Source: a virus. From it: DNA of 64,000 nucleotides. The notes below the pieces were generated by a model. The model worked only from the letters and a program-made list of their open reading frames with translations. It ran no database searches and was not told where the DNA came from. A program made the position numbers and the translations under genes. Where the stretch lies: positions 1-64,000 of the IMG/VR virus record IMGVR_UViG_3300027801_001493. One strand, 5' to 3'. Positions 1-7,682 of this stretch are shown piece after piece; position 1 is the stretch's first letter, and each line of letters starts with the position of its first letter.

Positions 1-258
1 AAACCACCGTTCTAACACAGGTCCACCCTCATCTTCGTCTACTATGATGTAAGCCACGGTCTTCTTCACGTTCGCATAACGCCATCCACTGTCGCCGCCT
101 ATCTGACCTGAGCCAACCCATACTTTATGTGGATAGTTCTCCACAATGCTCTTGGAGTAGTCATCCTGCTCATTGTTCAGTGAGTATTCAAAGTTATTAC
201 CATGCTCCTTCTCGATGAAGTTGCCTATTGGATCTTGTGTATAAGTATAATAGCCCAT
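1..258 (-). CDS. Hypothetical protein (partial, N-terminal 86 residues)
   Basis: The reading frame opens at ATG 258 and runs off the left edge with no stop, so only the N-terminus is visible. It begins MGYYTYTQDPIG and is acidic and aromatic-rich, with no motif I recognise. A consensus early promoter lies about 35 nt upstream of the start, so this is probably the first gene of an early transcript. Function unknown. Confidence 0.7.
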   Translation of the reverse strand, partial: MGYYTYTQDPIGNFIEKEHGNNFEYSLNNEQDDYSKSIVENYPHKVWVGSGQIGGDSGWRYANVKKTVAYIIVDEDEGGPVLERWF

Positions 259-292
259 AAAAGTCCTACCCTTTTTGCGTTAATATGTGTAT

Positions 293-320
293 ATTATACA
301 CTCTTTAGGCGTATTGTCAA
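293..320 (-). promoter_or_regulatory. Early sigma70-type promoter
   Basis: On the minus strand it reads TTGACA, 16 nt, TATAAT, preceded by AAAACGG. It drives the partial gene at the left edge and overlaps the stop of the SGNH gene upstream. Confidence 0.8.
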
Positions 321-1333
321 CCGTTTTTTATTAGATTTATGCAGTTTATGTATGCAGAATGGTGTCCCTTAGGACCCCAATGAAGGCCATCACGGCCCAT
401 ATCTCCGGGCACAGCCTGGCACATATTATTGGGCCATGTGTAAGGTTTTAGTTGTGGGTTGTTGTCTATTTGATAACAAAATACTGCAGATTCCTTCATG
501 TAATGCATTTCTGTTAGTTTAATGCCTTGTGAAGCACAAAAATACAGTAAGAATTGTCTTTGCATGTAAAAATCAAACCACATGTGGTTTTCATGCATTA
601 TTGTCCATGCTTTCTGATTTTCGTCCTCCATAGAACTGAAGAGTGGTATGAATCCGTTTACTTTGTCTTGATAATCGCTACTACTATCTATGTCGTCTAT
701 AGCTGGGTGAAGTGCGTTGTTGTTGAATTTGGTGTCAGAGAATATAAGTTTTCTACCAGGATGTGACCACATAACAACTACTTGGTCAGGAATGTATCCG
801 CTTTCTATAAATGATTGTAGCACCAACAGTATTTCTTGATTATTTCCTCCTGGGTTGCCTAAATTCCAACACTTTTTGCCTAGTTTAGTTGAAACTTTAC
901 GAGTCCACACATCAGCATCTGAGACCCCAATACCAAATGTAAAACTGTCTCCTAAAAACATTATAGCATCATCTCCTTTTGACATAGAATCTGCTCTCCA
1001 ACCTTGTTTGTTTACAGTATAAAGTATATCTTCCTTAGTGTAATCTTTAGTATTTGCTTGCCAATTGTCTTTAAGAATTCGTGTTTCTTCGTCTGTTCCA
1101 TTGAAATCATTTATGTCAATACCTAATGTCTGTTCTATCATTTGAGGGAACACAGGACTATCCATTGGTATATACTGAATGCTAGTTAAATCGCCAATGT
1201 GTTGTACTTTACCATGATTTGCTTGATGTACTGGTGCGAGTTTATCTTTAAGGTGTGGACCAAAGTCAGTCTCTGGTAATATATCTGAATGTGTTCTAAA
1301 TGGTTTAACTGTGTTTTTCTGTAACACTGACAT
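317..1333 (-). CDS. SGNH/GDSL-hydrolase-like protein
   Basis: This 338-residue protein has a GDSL block GDSFTFG at residues 128-134 with the candidate nucleophile Ser130. A glycine/asparagine block (NLGNPGGNN) follows, and a C-terminal DGLHWGPKGHH could supply the Asp/His pair. SGNH enzymes are esterases or acyl hydrolases acting on glycans, lipids or polysaccharide acyl groups. The gene overlaps the next upstream gene by one base; that gene is a diverged copy sharing a pre-catalytic motif of the form LLYTVNxQG(W/F)R. No signal peptide is visible. The substrate is unknown; deacylation of host surface glycan is one guess. Confidence 0.75.
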   Translation of the reverse strand: MSVLQKNTVKPFRTHSDILPETDFGPHLKDKLAPVHQANHGKVQHIGDLTSIQYIPMDSPVFPQMIEQTLGIDINDFNGTDEETRILKDNWQANTKDYTKEDILYTVNKQGWRADSMSKGDDAIMFLGDSFTFGIGVSDADVWTRKVSTKLGKKCWNLGNPGGNNQEILLVLQSFIESGYIPDQVVVMWSHPGRKLIFSDTKFNNNALHPAIDDIDSSSDYQDKVNGFIPLFSSMEDENQKAWTIMHENHMWFDFYMQRQFLLYFCASQGIKLTEMHYMKESAVFCYQIDNNPQLKPYTWPNNMCQAVPGDMGRDGLHWGPKGHHSAYINCINLIKNG

Positions 1334-2238
1334 TACAATAACTCTTTAAAAAGTTGTGCTAATTGTGTATGTGACCTAGGTCCGAAATGCATATTGTCCC
1401 TAGCAAAGTCGGGCCATATTTTATATTGTATTCTCGGTATCTTCTGATTACATTTCTCTCTAACAAAATTTAATGTAGTGTCCTCTATAAATCCTTCTAT
1501 GAGTTTTACATTATGTTTGCCACACAATGCAATAACAAGTTCTCGGTGTACGCAAAATTCTAATAATAATTGTTGTTCACTTTGTAATAACTGTCCTTTG
1601 ACAGCAGATAAAACATTGCTGGGTAAGTGTCCTGTATCTAAATTTTTCATTGCACGGAATTGAAATACATAGGGTTCAACTGATTCTTTATTTTCTAATA
1701 TGAAGTCAGTTATTTGTGCATCTACATTCTTTACCTTTTCTGAAACTATTAGTTTTCTATTTACATCGGGCCAAAATACTGCTAATGTATCTGGTACTAT
1801 GCCTTGTTCAAAGAATTGTTTTATTAGTAATGCTACAGCATCACAACCTATTCCGCCACAACCTATATTAATATGATACATGTCTAACTGTTCTGCGAGT
1901 TTACTTCCCCATACTTCGTTATCACTAACACCTATACCATATGTGTGGCTACAGCCTGCTGTCATTAGTGTTGAGTCTGTTTGTATAATGTCAGAGCCTC
2001 TGAAGCCTTGCTGATTAACAGTATATAACAGTTGATCTTCTGTGTAATCTACTAAATTACCACCATCTTTCCAATGGGTTGGATGATCCGATGGTTGGTA
2101 TTGAAAGGAAAGGTTGGTACCAACTATCCCTTTACCACGTATTTGACCATTGGTATCTTTCTGTGGTTGTAGTAGTCTTGGTAGTTGTCCTAGTTCGCTT
2201 GAAATAGGTCTTAATGTGTTATAATTTAGATGTCCCAT
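1333..2238 (-). CDS. SGNH/GDSL-hydrolase-like protein, paralogue of the neighbouring gene
   Basis: The protein has 301 residues. Its nucleophile block is GCSHTYG (residues 95-101), with Ser97 in the GDSL serine position and Cys/His replacing the usual Asp. It also has the glycine block NIGCGGIGCD and a C-terminal DNMHFGPRSH with the expected Asp and His. It shares the segment YTEDQLLYTVNQQGFRG with the next gene (YTKEDILYTVNKQGWR), so the pair looks like a tandem duplication that has diverged. Activity is inferred from motifs only. Confidence 0.72.
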   Translation of the reverse strand: MGHLNYNTLRPISSELGQLPRLLQPQKDTNGQIRGKGIVGTNLSFQYQPSDHPTHWKDGGNLVDYTEDQLLYTVNQQGFRGSDIIQTDSTLMTAGCSHTYGIGVSDNEVWGSKLAEQLDMYHINIGCGGIGCDAVALLIKQFFEQGIVPDTLAVFWPDVNRKLIVSEKVKNVDAQITDFILENKESVEPYVFQFRAMKNLDTGHLPSNVLSAVKGQLLQSEQQLLLEFCVHRELVIALCGKHNVKLIEGFIEDTTLNFVREKCNQKIPRIQYKIWPDFARDNMHFGPRSHTQLAQLFKELL

Positions 2239-2253
2239 AGTATTATTTATTTA

Positions 2254-2619
2254 TTAATCTAATCCTTTTGCAAATTTTTCGACGTCATTACTCATCATCT
2301 TAAGCCACATAGCATCATCTTCACTGAATAGTATTAGTGCTTTTTTATCTAAATAATAGGGCCAAGACATGTGTTCGTGTAAACGTAATAGTATGTTCTT
2401 GTGTAAGCCTTCGTCTATTGGAAACTTGTATGCATCATACTTTGGCTTCATTAAGTTCCAACCTAACTTAGTTAACCTAAGTCCACTACATGTTTCGTCA
2501 CTGAATTGAAAGTTCTTAAACAGCATATAACACACATCTAGGGGAGGGTATTGCCCAAGTGACTCGTGTTCACTTTGCATCTTTTGGGCTATTTTAAATT
2601 GTAGACTATCCGTTAACAT
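2254..2619 (-). CDS. Conserved small phage protein with C-terminal EDDAMWL motif
   Basis: Not assigned to a named family. I chose the ATG at 2619 (MLTDSLQFKI) because a GGA lies just upstream and the overlap with the preceding gene is then short; an ATG at 2652 is also open. The C-terminal half reads ALILFSEDDAMWLKMM, a beta strand followed by an acidic turn and helix. Similar segments occur in the proteins at 3998 and 35424. Function unknown. Confidence 0.6.
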   Translation of the reverse strand: MLTDSLQFKIAQKMQSEHESLGQYPPLDVCYMLFKNFQFSDETCSGLRLTKLGWNLMKPKYDAYKFPIDEGLHKNILLRLHEHMSWPYYLDKKALILFSEDDAMWLKMMSNDVEKFAKGLD

Positions 2620-2923
2620 GTCCAGATTCCATATCATCTTCAGTGATAACATCGCCTGATGTTAGTTTGATTACTTGGAATTCGGAAGTGCTAAACGTTT
2701 TGTTTAATTTTTCTGCTAAGTTGAATGCATGTCCACTGTTACTGAATGACACTTTTTTATATTTGGGTCCAGGATAGGATACTAACTTATTAAGTGTTCG
2801 TAAATTGATTGGGTTGCCTTGATAAAACACACTGAATATTGCCTCAGCGGCTAGTATCTGGTCTGCTTTGTAAGTGTCTTTGTGTACTGCTTCTAGCAAT
2901 ATCTTTGGTTTTGGTCTTGACAT
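2606..2923 (-). CDS. Conserved T4-like phage hypothetical protein
   Basis: Begins MSRPKPKILLEAVHK at the ATG at 2923, which follows GGAGATACACTT; an in-frame ATG at 2941 lacks this spacing. The protein is basic and contains TYKADQILAAEAIFSVFYQGNPINL. I recognise this type of protein from marine T4-like phages, where it has no known function. A late-type promoter (2943-2950) lies directly upstream. Confidence 0.65.
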   Translation of the reverse strand: MSRPKPKILLEAVHKDTYKADQILAAEAIFSVFYQGNPINLRTLNKLVSYPGPKYKKVSFSNSGHAFNLAEKLNKTFSTSEFQVIKLTSGDVITEDDMESGHVNG

Positions 2924-2942
2924 AAGTGTATCTCCATACACT

Positions 2943-2950
2943 TATTTATC
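2943..2950 (-). promoter_or_regulatory. T4-type late promoter GATAAATA
   Basis: Minus-strand GATAAATA upstream of the gene starting at 2923, with the ribosome site GGAG between them. It differs from the T4 late consensus TATAAATA at one base and matches the other late sites in this window. Confidence 0.6.
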
Positions 2951-2985
2951 AATAAAACTAGTTTTAATTGGTGTTATAACTATGT

Positions 2986-3294
2986 TTAATCTAGTAAGAC
3001 TGCTTTTAATTCACCTGATTCATGCATCTCTGTGATAATATCACAGCCACCTATCAGCTCACCCTTTACAAACAGTTGTGGGAATGTGGGCCAATCACTA
3101 ACTTCAGGAAGTGTTGCTCTGACTTCGTTATCTTCTAGTATATCGAAATAACTGAATTGTGCTTTATGCTCTTTTAATATATCTACTACAGTAGCACTAA
3201 ATCCGCATCTTGGTTGATGTGGGTCGCCTTTCATAAACAATATAATATCGTTGTCTTTGATTATTTGTTCTAATTGTTCTTTTGTATTACTCAT
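2986..3294 (-). CDS. grxD: Monothiol glutaredoxin (CGFS type)
   Basis: A full-length 102-residue Grx4/GrxD-family protein. It has the monothiol active site CGFS at residues 30-33, preceded by the conserved FMKGDPHQPRC, then WPTFPQ (residues 68-73, cis-Pro loop) and GGCD (82-85), which binds glutathione. CGFS glutaredoxins bind and transfer [2Fe-2S] clusters as glutathione-bridged dimers rather than acting as general reductases. The start overlaps the end of the cytochrome c gene by 8 nt, so the two are probably translated together. A role in Fe-S supply to host or phage Fe-S enzymes, such as the radical SAM proteins in this window, is inference. Confidence 0.93.
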   Translation of the reverse strand: MSNTKEQLEQIIKDNDIILFMKGDPHQPRCGFSATVVDILKEHKAQFSYFDILEDNEVRATLPEVSDWPTFPQLFVKGELIGGCDIITEMHESGELKAVLLD

Positions 3295-3757
3295 CTGGAA
3301 ATCCCTCTTCTACGAACAGACTTAACTGTTCTATTTGTTTGTCCGATAGTCCTGCGGCTTGACCCCACATCATCGTACTGTTCATTCCTATTTTTTCTCT
3401 ATTTTTGTAAGCATTTAGCCTGCCTGCTATATAGTCTGAACTTTGTCCTGCTAACTTAGGAAACATACCTTGTCCCTGTCCTTGTGCACCATGACATGCG
3501 GCACAACCTGCCCATAGTCCTCTGATGTTTTCAAACACATCAACTATGCCTGCTTCTTCTTTGGCTATTGCTATAGCCTTTTGTTCTTGTATTTGTTCTC
3601 CAACTGTACCATTGTCTGCAACATACTGCTCGTAGCATTCGCCTGTGCAACTATGATTACTTGCATAGCCTTTGTACTCTACGTTTGGATATATAACCCC
3701 TACAAAAAAGACTGTGAATACAGCAATGCCACCTAATACTAAACCTAATTCTCTCAT
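3287..3757 (-). CDS. Membrane-anchored class I cytochrome c
   Basis: The 156-residue protein starts with an uncleaved-looking membrane segment (about residues 5-23), so the rest should face the periplasm. The haem site is CAACH at residues 85-89. It is followed by GQGQGMFPKLAGQSSDYI and a C-terminal LSDKQIEQLSLFVEEGF, typical of the c4/c553-like fold. Met125 or Met129/130 is the likely sixth ligand. An extra pair, Cys37 and Cys41, lies between the anchor and the haem domain and might be a disulfide. The gene sits between two glutaredoxins. Haem attachment would depend on host cytochrome maturation. A membrane c-type cytochrome is unusual in a phage; an electron-transport role during infection is inference. 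Confidence 0.88.
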   Translation of the reverse strand: MRELGLVLGGIAVFTVFFVGVIYPNVEYKGYASNHSCTGECYEQYVADNGTVGEQIQEQKAIAIAKEEAGIVDVFENIRGLWAGCAACHGAQGQGQGMFPKLAGQSSDYIAGRLNAYKNREKIGMNSTMMWGQAAGLSDKQIEQLSLFVEEGFPDE

Positions 3758-3996
3758 TACTTACCTAAGCCTTCACGCATTACTAATGTTTTAAACTCTT
3801 GGTAGCCGCCAATCTTTTCGCCATCAACTATAATCTGTGGGAAAGTTCTTGCACCTGGAAATGTTTCCATTAGTGCTTCTCTGTCAAAGTCTTCGTCCAA
3901 CATTTTAACTGTTAAATCGTATTCTTTTTGTGTTGCTAAGTTCTTTGCCATATCACAGTATGGGCATTGTGGTTTACTGTAAATTTCTACTATCAT
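3757..3996 (-). CDS. Dithiol glutaredoxin (CPYC type)
   Basis: A 79-residue thioredoxin-fold protein with active site CPYC (residues 11-14), the cis-proline motif TFPQ (51-54) and GGY (63-65). The start ATG at 3996 follows AAGGAATAAT; a longer in-frame ATG at 4050 would overlap the neighbouring gene. Dithiol glutaredoxins reduce ribonucleotide reductase and protein disulfides with glutathione. The stop overlaps the cytochrome c start as TAATG. It could serve the phage NrdC role, or act with the adjacent cytochrome and CGFS glutaredoxin. Confidence 0.9.
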   Translation of the reverse strand: MIVEIYSKPQCPYCDMAKNLATQKEYDLTVKMLDEDFDREALMETFPGARTFPQIIVDGEKIGGYQEFKTLVMREGLGK

Positions 3997-3997
3997 A

Positions 3998-4315
3998 TTA
4001 TTCCTTATTTTTTGTAAGACGGAACCATAATGCATCATCCTCATCTTCAAATGTTATTATCGCATATTTAGTATCACGAACAACATTGAAATGCCATCCA
4101 TACTTTCCTTTTGCATTAGTATTTATATCGGATAGTAGGGTATGGGGTATGCCAATCTGGCTCCAGTCTTCGTCTTTGCCATCGTAGTATCCTTGTTGCC
4201 AAACTAGTTCGTGTTCAAAGAACTTATTGTAGCCACAGTCTTCTCTCCACTCTACATCGGCAGATTGTTTCATACCATTGGTCTGAGGAGTACCACCCAA
4301 TGCCTTGTCAATCAT
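3998..4315 (-). CDS. Conserved hypothetical protein with EDEDDALWF motif
   Basis: I chose the ATG at 4315 because TTAAGGAAA precedes it. The product (about 105 residues) ends YAIITFEDEDDALWFRLTKNKE, a strand-turn-helix block like that in the proteins at 2254 and 35424, and contains HELVWQQGYYDG and KGKYGWHFNVV. Marine T4-like phages carry many such small proteins with no assigned role. Confidence 0.65.
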   Translation of the reverse strand: MIDKALGGTPQTNGMKQSADVEWREDCGYNKFFEHELVWQQGYYDGKDEDWSQIGIPHTLLSDINTNAKGKYGWHFNVVRDTKYAIITFEDEDDALWFRLTKNKE

Positions 4316-4490
4316 TTTCCTTAAAAGTTCCACCTGTTACTATCTGTTCCTCTGGTTCATTGTTGCCTTGTTGCTCTATCTCTTTTACTACTTTGTATAA
4401 GAAATGTAAGTCGAATACAGTCTCTCCACGTTTCGTTTCTTTAGTTAAAGCATTAACCCTATCTATGAATTGTTGTAACGGAGAGTCCAT
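4308..4490 (-). CDS. Small hypothetical protein
   Basis: Sixty residues, acidic and helical (MDSPLQQFIDRVNALTKE...). It starts 2 nt after the stop of the upstream gene and overlaps the next by 8 nt, consistent with coupled translation. No family recognised. Confidence 0.6.
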   Translation of the reverse strand: MDSPLQQFIDRVNALTKETKRGETVFDLHFLYKVVKEIEQQGNNEPEEQIVTGGTFKEND

Positions 4491-4492
4491 TA

Positions 4493-5017
4493 CTATGACT
4501 TAGATGCTTTACGTTTAATTTTGTTTAATACTTTTAGTCTTAGTTTCAATTCTAACTTAGTCTTGAAAGGACCTTCATAACCATATGTTATAAGTGTATT
4601 AAGTTTTGGACAGTTACCGTGCTTCCAACCTTTCTCAAAATTAATAGCATACCAACCTGCCGCATAGTAAACATTACTGTTTTCTGTTTTAGCAAACAAT
4701 GGAATCTCTTCCATGTAATCCTCATGATCCACTTCAACTGGAACAGGATTAGGATAGTCTACACTATACCCTTTGATATAGAATGTTGCTGGTTGATTAA
4801 TGTCTAACTCTACTTCATTATCAAATACAAATTGATTCTTAAATGCTTCTTGAACTTCATCTCTGTTCTCGAATAGTATCGTTTCCGTTTTGTCCAAGTA
4901 TGTGTATTTGTCTTGGACTGTTTTGTGAAGTATACCTACACGTTTCTCGTTATCATTAACGATCCATGCATCTTCACTTATCTTTTGCAACTTTACTTGC
5001 TGTTTGAACTTAATCAT
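4493..5017 (-). CDS. Conserved T4-like phage hypothetical protein
   Basis: 174 residues. The central segment has an aromatic-rich block (NVYYAAGWYAINFEKGWKHG) followed by CPKLNTLITYGYEGPFKT, which I recognise as conserved among marine T4-like phages without a known role. The C-terminus is strongly basic (LRLKVLNKIKRKASKS). The start overlaps the preceding stop as TAATG. Confidence 0.7.
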   Translation of the reverse strand: MIKFKQQVKLQKISEDAWIVNDNEKRVGILHKTVQDKYTYLDKTETILFENRDEVQEAFKNQFVFDNEVELDINQPATFYIKGYSVDYPNPVPVEVDHEDYMEEIPLFAKTENSNVYYAAGWYAINFEKGWKHGNCPKLNTLITYGYEGPFKTKLELKLRLKVLNKIKRKASKS

Positions 5018-5178
5018 TACTTTACCTCCTCAGGATTGATTAAAACTCTAGTGCTAGGTTCAGCACCAAATTCTCTTTTGTAAACCTTATCACCGGCTCT
5101 CTCAAATATCCAACGTTGTTTCGTTGGCTTCTTAATTTCTTTCATCATCTTATCTATATCTTTATCCAGCTCGTCCAT
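5017..5178 (-). CDS. Small hypothetical protein (53 residues)
   Basis: A short gene between the RNase H and the 174-residue protein, reading MDELDKDIDKMMKEIKKPTK and ending TRVLINPEEVK. Its stop forms TAATG with the downstream start, its start overlaps the RNase H end by 17 nt, and a GAGG near its end serves as the downstream ribosome site. The N-terminal half is a charged helix. Function unknown. Confidence 0.65.
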   Translation of the reverse strand: MDELDKDIDKMMKEIKKPTKQRWIFERAGDKVYKREFGAEPSTRVLINPEEVK

Positions 5179-6151
5179 TTAACATTCCACTATATGTCTG
5201 AGCATTATCACTCATACGTTGTAAGTTCCACTTAGAACAAAACTTCATAAAGTGTATACCTATGTTAGAGACAGGATCATTGTTCTTGCCTTCGTTCATA
5301 CGTTGTACACATAACTCTTTAACGTCATCAGGTTGCTTAGTTAAGTCTATTAATGTCATGTTACGCTCAAAGTCTGTGCGAACTCTATGTTCGTCTCCTT
5401 CATGGTCGACCCAACGTTGTAGCATAAAGTTATTGTAGTTATAGCCACCTGTGTTTCTGTCATCAAAGGCTTCTCTCATACCTGTTTTGTTCTTAGTACC
5501 TTTTACTCTAGCACCAGGGTATGCCGCAAACACATTGTCTGAACTATCGCCTCTAACACACTTCTCAAACAATACCCACTCAGGGACAATTGGAGTCTTA
5601 GGTGCATTAGTTTTCTTATCTATAACTTCATTTCCACTCTTTAAATCTTTCCAACCTTCTAATGTAACTACTTGATCCGTTGTGCCGTTGTACTGCGTTA
5701 CATTGGGTGCTAGTAGCTGATAGAAGTCACTGTCTGTGCTAACTATGTAATGATTATCATCTGGATGTTGTTGAATCCATACAGCAATCATATCATCTGC
5801 CTCTGCTGTTTCGCATCTTACTACAGACACATTAGTCTTTTCAGCAAAGAACTGTACCATACTATCGTATGCTTCAAAGTATAGCTCATCATCTTCCTGT
5901 TCTCTAACACTTCTACTGTCTGCTATTACTCTACGGTTTGCTTTGTAAGGAGTGTAAAAGTCCTTACGCCATGAACGACCTTCCAAACATAATACAATAT
6001 GATTGCCATCAAACTCTCTCCAGCACTTGTTAATGCTGTTAAACATAATGTGCATAGCCATACCAATCTTAGTATCGATGTCAGCACCTCTGCCACCAAC
6101 ATGCTTGGCTCTCATAAACATATTCAATCCATCAACAAGTAAATAATTCAT
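5162..6151 (-). CDS. rnh: T4 RNase H-like 5'-3' exonuclease (FEN-1 family)
   Basis: 329 residues, close to T4 RNase H (305). The N-terminus MNYLLVDGLNMFMRA carries the first metal-binding Asp (D7). It is followed by LCLEGRSWRKDFYTPYKANR, then the acidic cluster TAEADD and STDSDFYQL that complete the PIN/FEN-1 active site, and an SSDNV block near residue 203. The family removes RNA primers and flaps from Okazaki fragments. It fits with the polymerase, clamp and clamp-loader genes also in the window. Confidence 0.88.
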   Translation of the reverse strand: MNYLLVDGLNMFMRAKHVGGRGADIDTKIGMAMHIMFNSINKCWREFDGNHIVLCLEGRSWRKDFYTPYKANRRVIADSRSVREQEDDELYFEAYDSMVQFFAEKTNVSVVRCETAEADDMIAVWIQQHPDDNHYIVSTDSDFYQLLAPNVTQYNGTTDQVVTLEGWKDLKSGNEVIDKKTNAPKTPIVPEWVLFEKCVRGDSSDNVFAAYPGARVKGTKNKTGMREAFDDRNTGGYNYNNFMLQRWVDHEGDEHRVRTDFERNMTLIDLTKQPDDVKELCVQRMNEGKNNDPVSNIGIHFMKFCSKWNLQRMSDNAQTYSGMLNGRAG

Positions 6152-6483
6152 TAGTGGTTCCTCGCTCCATCAAATACACATACAAAATACAGTCCCAACT
6201 TTCCTGTGTTATAAACTTTATGGAACTCTCCGTCATTAATACAAATAACATCATTAGGCTCGACTTTAAACCGTCTGTGGTCTATCTCCATCTCACCTGT
6301 GCCTGATACAAAAAAGTATACTTCTTCCTGTCCTTCATGTCTATGTCCACTTGTTTCTTGATTCTCTCTTAAAAAGGTACTACTTAATACTAAATTATTA
6401 CCAAATGGGTTGTCTTTTAACTTATAAACACTAGTATCCTTGATAACTTCTCCACCAATGTCATTCATATGAACTTTCTGCAT
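6151..6483 (-). CDS. Cupin-domain protein
   Basis: A 110-residue single-domain cupin. Motif 1 is GHRHEGQEEVYFFVSGTG with metal ligands His47, His49 and Glu54 (or Glu53); motif 2 is PNDVICINDGEFHKVYN with His88. Small cupins of this type include sugar-nucleotide epimerases/isomerases and metal-dependent dioxygenases; the sequence does not distinguish these. It overlaps both neighbours by one base. Confidence 0.85.
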   Translation of the reverse strand: MQKVHMNDIGGEVIKDTSVYKLKDNPFGNNLVLSSTFLRENQETSGHRHEGQEEVYFFVSGTGEMEIDHRRFKVEPNDVICINDGEFHKVYNTGKLGLYFVCVFDGARNH

Positions 6484-6752
6484 TATGACTTCTCCCTATC
6501 TGCTATGCCGCCTTCCATAAAAGCATCAAACGGACTATCTTCTGTCCATTGATTACTTTGTATTTTACGCTCTTTTGCCGCATCTGTCAAGTCTTTCATT
6601 AGGTCAATATTCATTACTTTGAAACTGCCTAGTAAGTCTACTATCTCTTCATCTGATAACGATTGTACAAATTCTGCAATACTAGGTACCATATGTTCGT
6701 TAACGAACTTGGCTAGTTTTGCCTTTGCTACTGTGTTATCAATGTTTGCCAT
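6483..6752 (-). CDS. Hypothetical protein
   Basis: 89 residues, helical, with MVPSIAEFVQSLSDEEIVDLLGSF suggesting a small helical bundle. Overlaps both neighbours by one base in a tight operon. No family recognised. Confidence 0.6.
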   Translation of the reverse strand: MANIDNTVAKAKLAKFVNEHMVPSIAEFVQSLSDEEIVDLLGSFKVMNIDLMKDLTDAAKERKIQSNQWTEDSPFDAFMEGGIADREKS

Positions 6753-7243
6753 TACTTTGCTTCGTCATTAATTGTAATGACATCTTCCTGAACTTCTAGT
6801 CCGTAGTCTTGATCCTCTATCTCTTGTAGTAAAACTGTTCTACAGATATCATTGAACCATTTGTTTACTACTGCTTCATCAGTTTCACCAATGTAACCTT
6901 TACCCTGTAACATAACAACAAACTCATCGTTCCAATCTAGTTCCATGTAGCCTTGTTTAGGATCATCAACGTTCACATCCATCTTTTTAACATCTACCCA
7001 AGGAGTTTTGTCAATGATAGCATCACGTTTCTCTGCTTCTTTCGGTGTAATCACACCTTCTTCTAGTTCTACTTTAGTTTCAGCTTTCGCCTTCTCTTCA
7101 TCAGTATTACACTCAATAATTGCCAATGCTTTCTTCAACTCAATGCCATCAAGTTCATACTTTGCCTGTGCAATCTCTCTTGCTTTACCTTTTGTAGTCA
7201 AACCCTTAGGGGTCATTCCAAATGGTATTAATTTATTCGCCAT
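6752..7243 (-). CDS. Conserved T4-like phage hypothetical protein
   Basis: The likely start is ATG 7243 (MANKLIPFGMTPKGLTTKGK), after GGAGAAGAA; a longer frame to 7315 covers another small gene and is unlikely. The basic N-terminus is followed by acidic helical stretches. It resembles a conserved marine T4-like protein of unknown function. Confidence 0.65.
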   Translation of the reverse strand: MANKLIPFGMTPKGLTTKGKAREIAQAKYELDGIELKKALAIIECNTDEEKAKAETKVELEEGVITPKEAEKRDAIIDKTPWVDVKKMDVNVDDPKQGYMELDWNDEFVVMLQGKGYIGETDEAVVNKWFNDICRTVLLQEIEDQDYGLEVQEDVITINDEAK

Positions 7244-7376
7244 CTTTCTTCTCCGTCTTTTGTTTACTGTGCCAATCATGTGAACAGTATGCATCACAGA
7301 ACACATGACTTCCATCTGCTGTGTGATATTTTATATCTAGCATGAGTAATTTGTTGCAACTGCTACAATATCTCAT
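7233..7376 (-). CDS. Small zinc-binding protein (47 residues)
   Basis: Begins MRYCSSCNKLLM and contains Cys4-x2-Cys7 and Cys27-x3-Cys31 (FCDAYCSHDWH), a likely four-ligand zinc site. It starts just after the stop of the 52-residue gene upstream and overlaps the next gene by 11 nt. Small zinc knuckles of this kind are common in T4-like phages and usually unassigned. Confidence 0.65.
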   Translation of the reverse strand: MRYCSSCNKLLMLDIKYHTADGSHVFCDAYCSHDWHSKQKTEKKDGE

Positions 7377-7377
7377 A

Positions 7378-7536
7378 CTACCAATGCCTTATGTTTCCTG
7401 CTATAATAAAGAAACATGTTATAAAGTTTACTAATACAACTATACTTCGTATAATTGCTACCCTGTCTGCTGTAACTGAATCGTCTGATGCTTTCTCTCC
7501 TAGACTCATTGCCCAGAGCTTCCAATAATATTTCAT
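7378..7536 (-). CDS. Small membrane protein (52 residues)
   Basis: Begins MKYYWKLWAMSLGEKASDD and ends in one hydrophobic segment (IVVLVNFITCFFIIAGNIRHW). The start overlaps the stop of the upstream 49-residue gene as ATGA. I recognise the N-terminal pattern from conserved small membrane proteins of marine T4-like phages. A 79-residue frame covering this stretch is a shadow. Confidence 0.7.
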   Translation of the reverse strand: MKYYWKLWAMSLGEKASDDSVTADRVAIIRSIVVLVNFITCFFIIAGNIRHW

Positions 7537-7682
7537 CGATCTCTATACTCCATTGGCTTACAAATTGTAATAGGATGTCCATGCTCTGTAAATTCCGTTG
7601 TACAATTTGCATACTGCCAGTACGTTGTGAAACTAAACAATGCTAGTAGTAATAATGATATCAAAACAATAACTCTATTCAT
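7533..7682 (-). CDS. Small signal-anchored protein (49 residues)
   Basis: Starts MNRVIVLISLLLLALFSFTTYW, a signal peptide or anchor, followed by a short tail with two cysteines (Cys27, Cys41), which suggests an exported or membrane peptide. The start forms TAATG with the QueE stop; the end forms ATGA with the next gene. Confidence 0.65.
   Translation of the reverse strand: MNRVIVLISLLLLALFSFTTYWQYANCTTEFTEHGHPITICKPMEYRDR

Noticed and set aside
7373-7612. A 79-residue minus-strand frame
   Set aside because: It covers two better genes in another frame (7378-7536 and 7533-7682), which have ATGA/TAATG overlaps and membrane segments.
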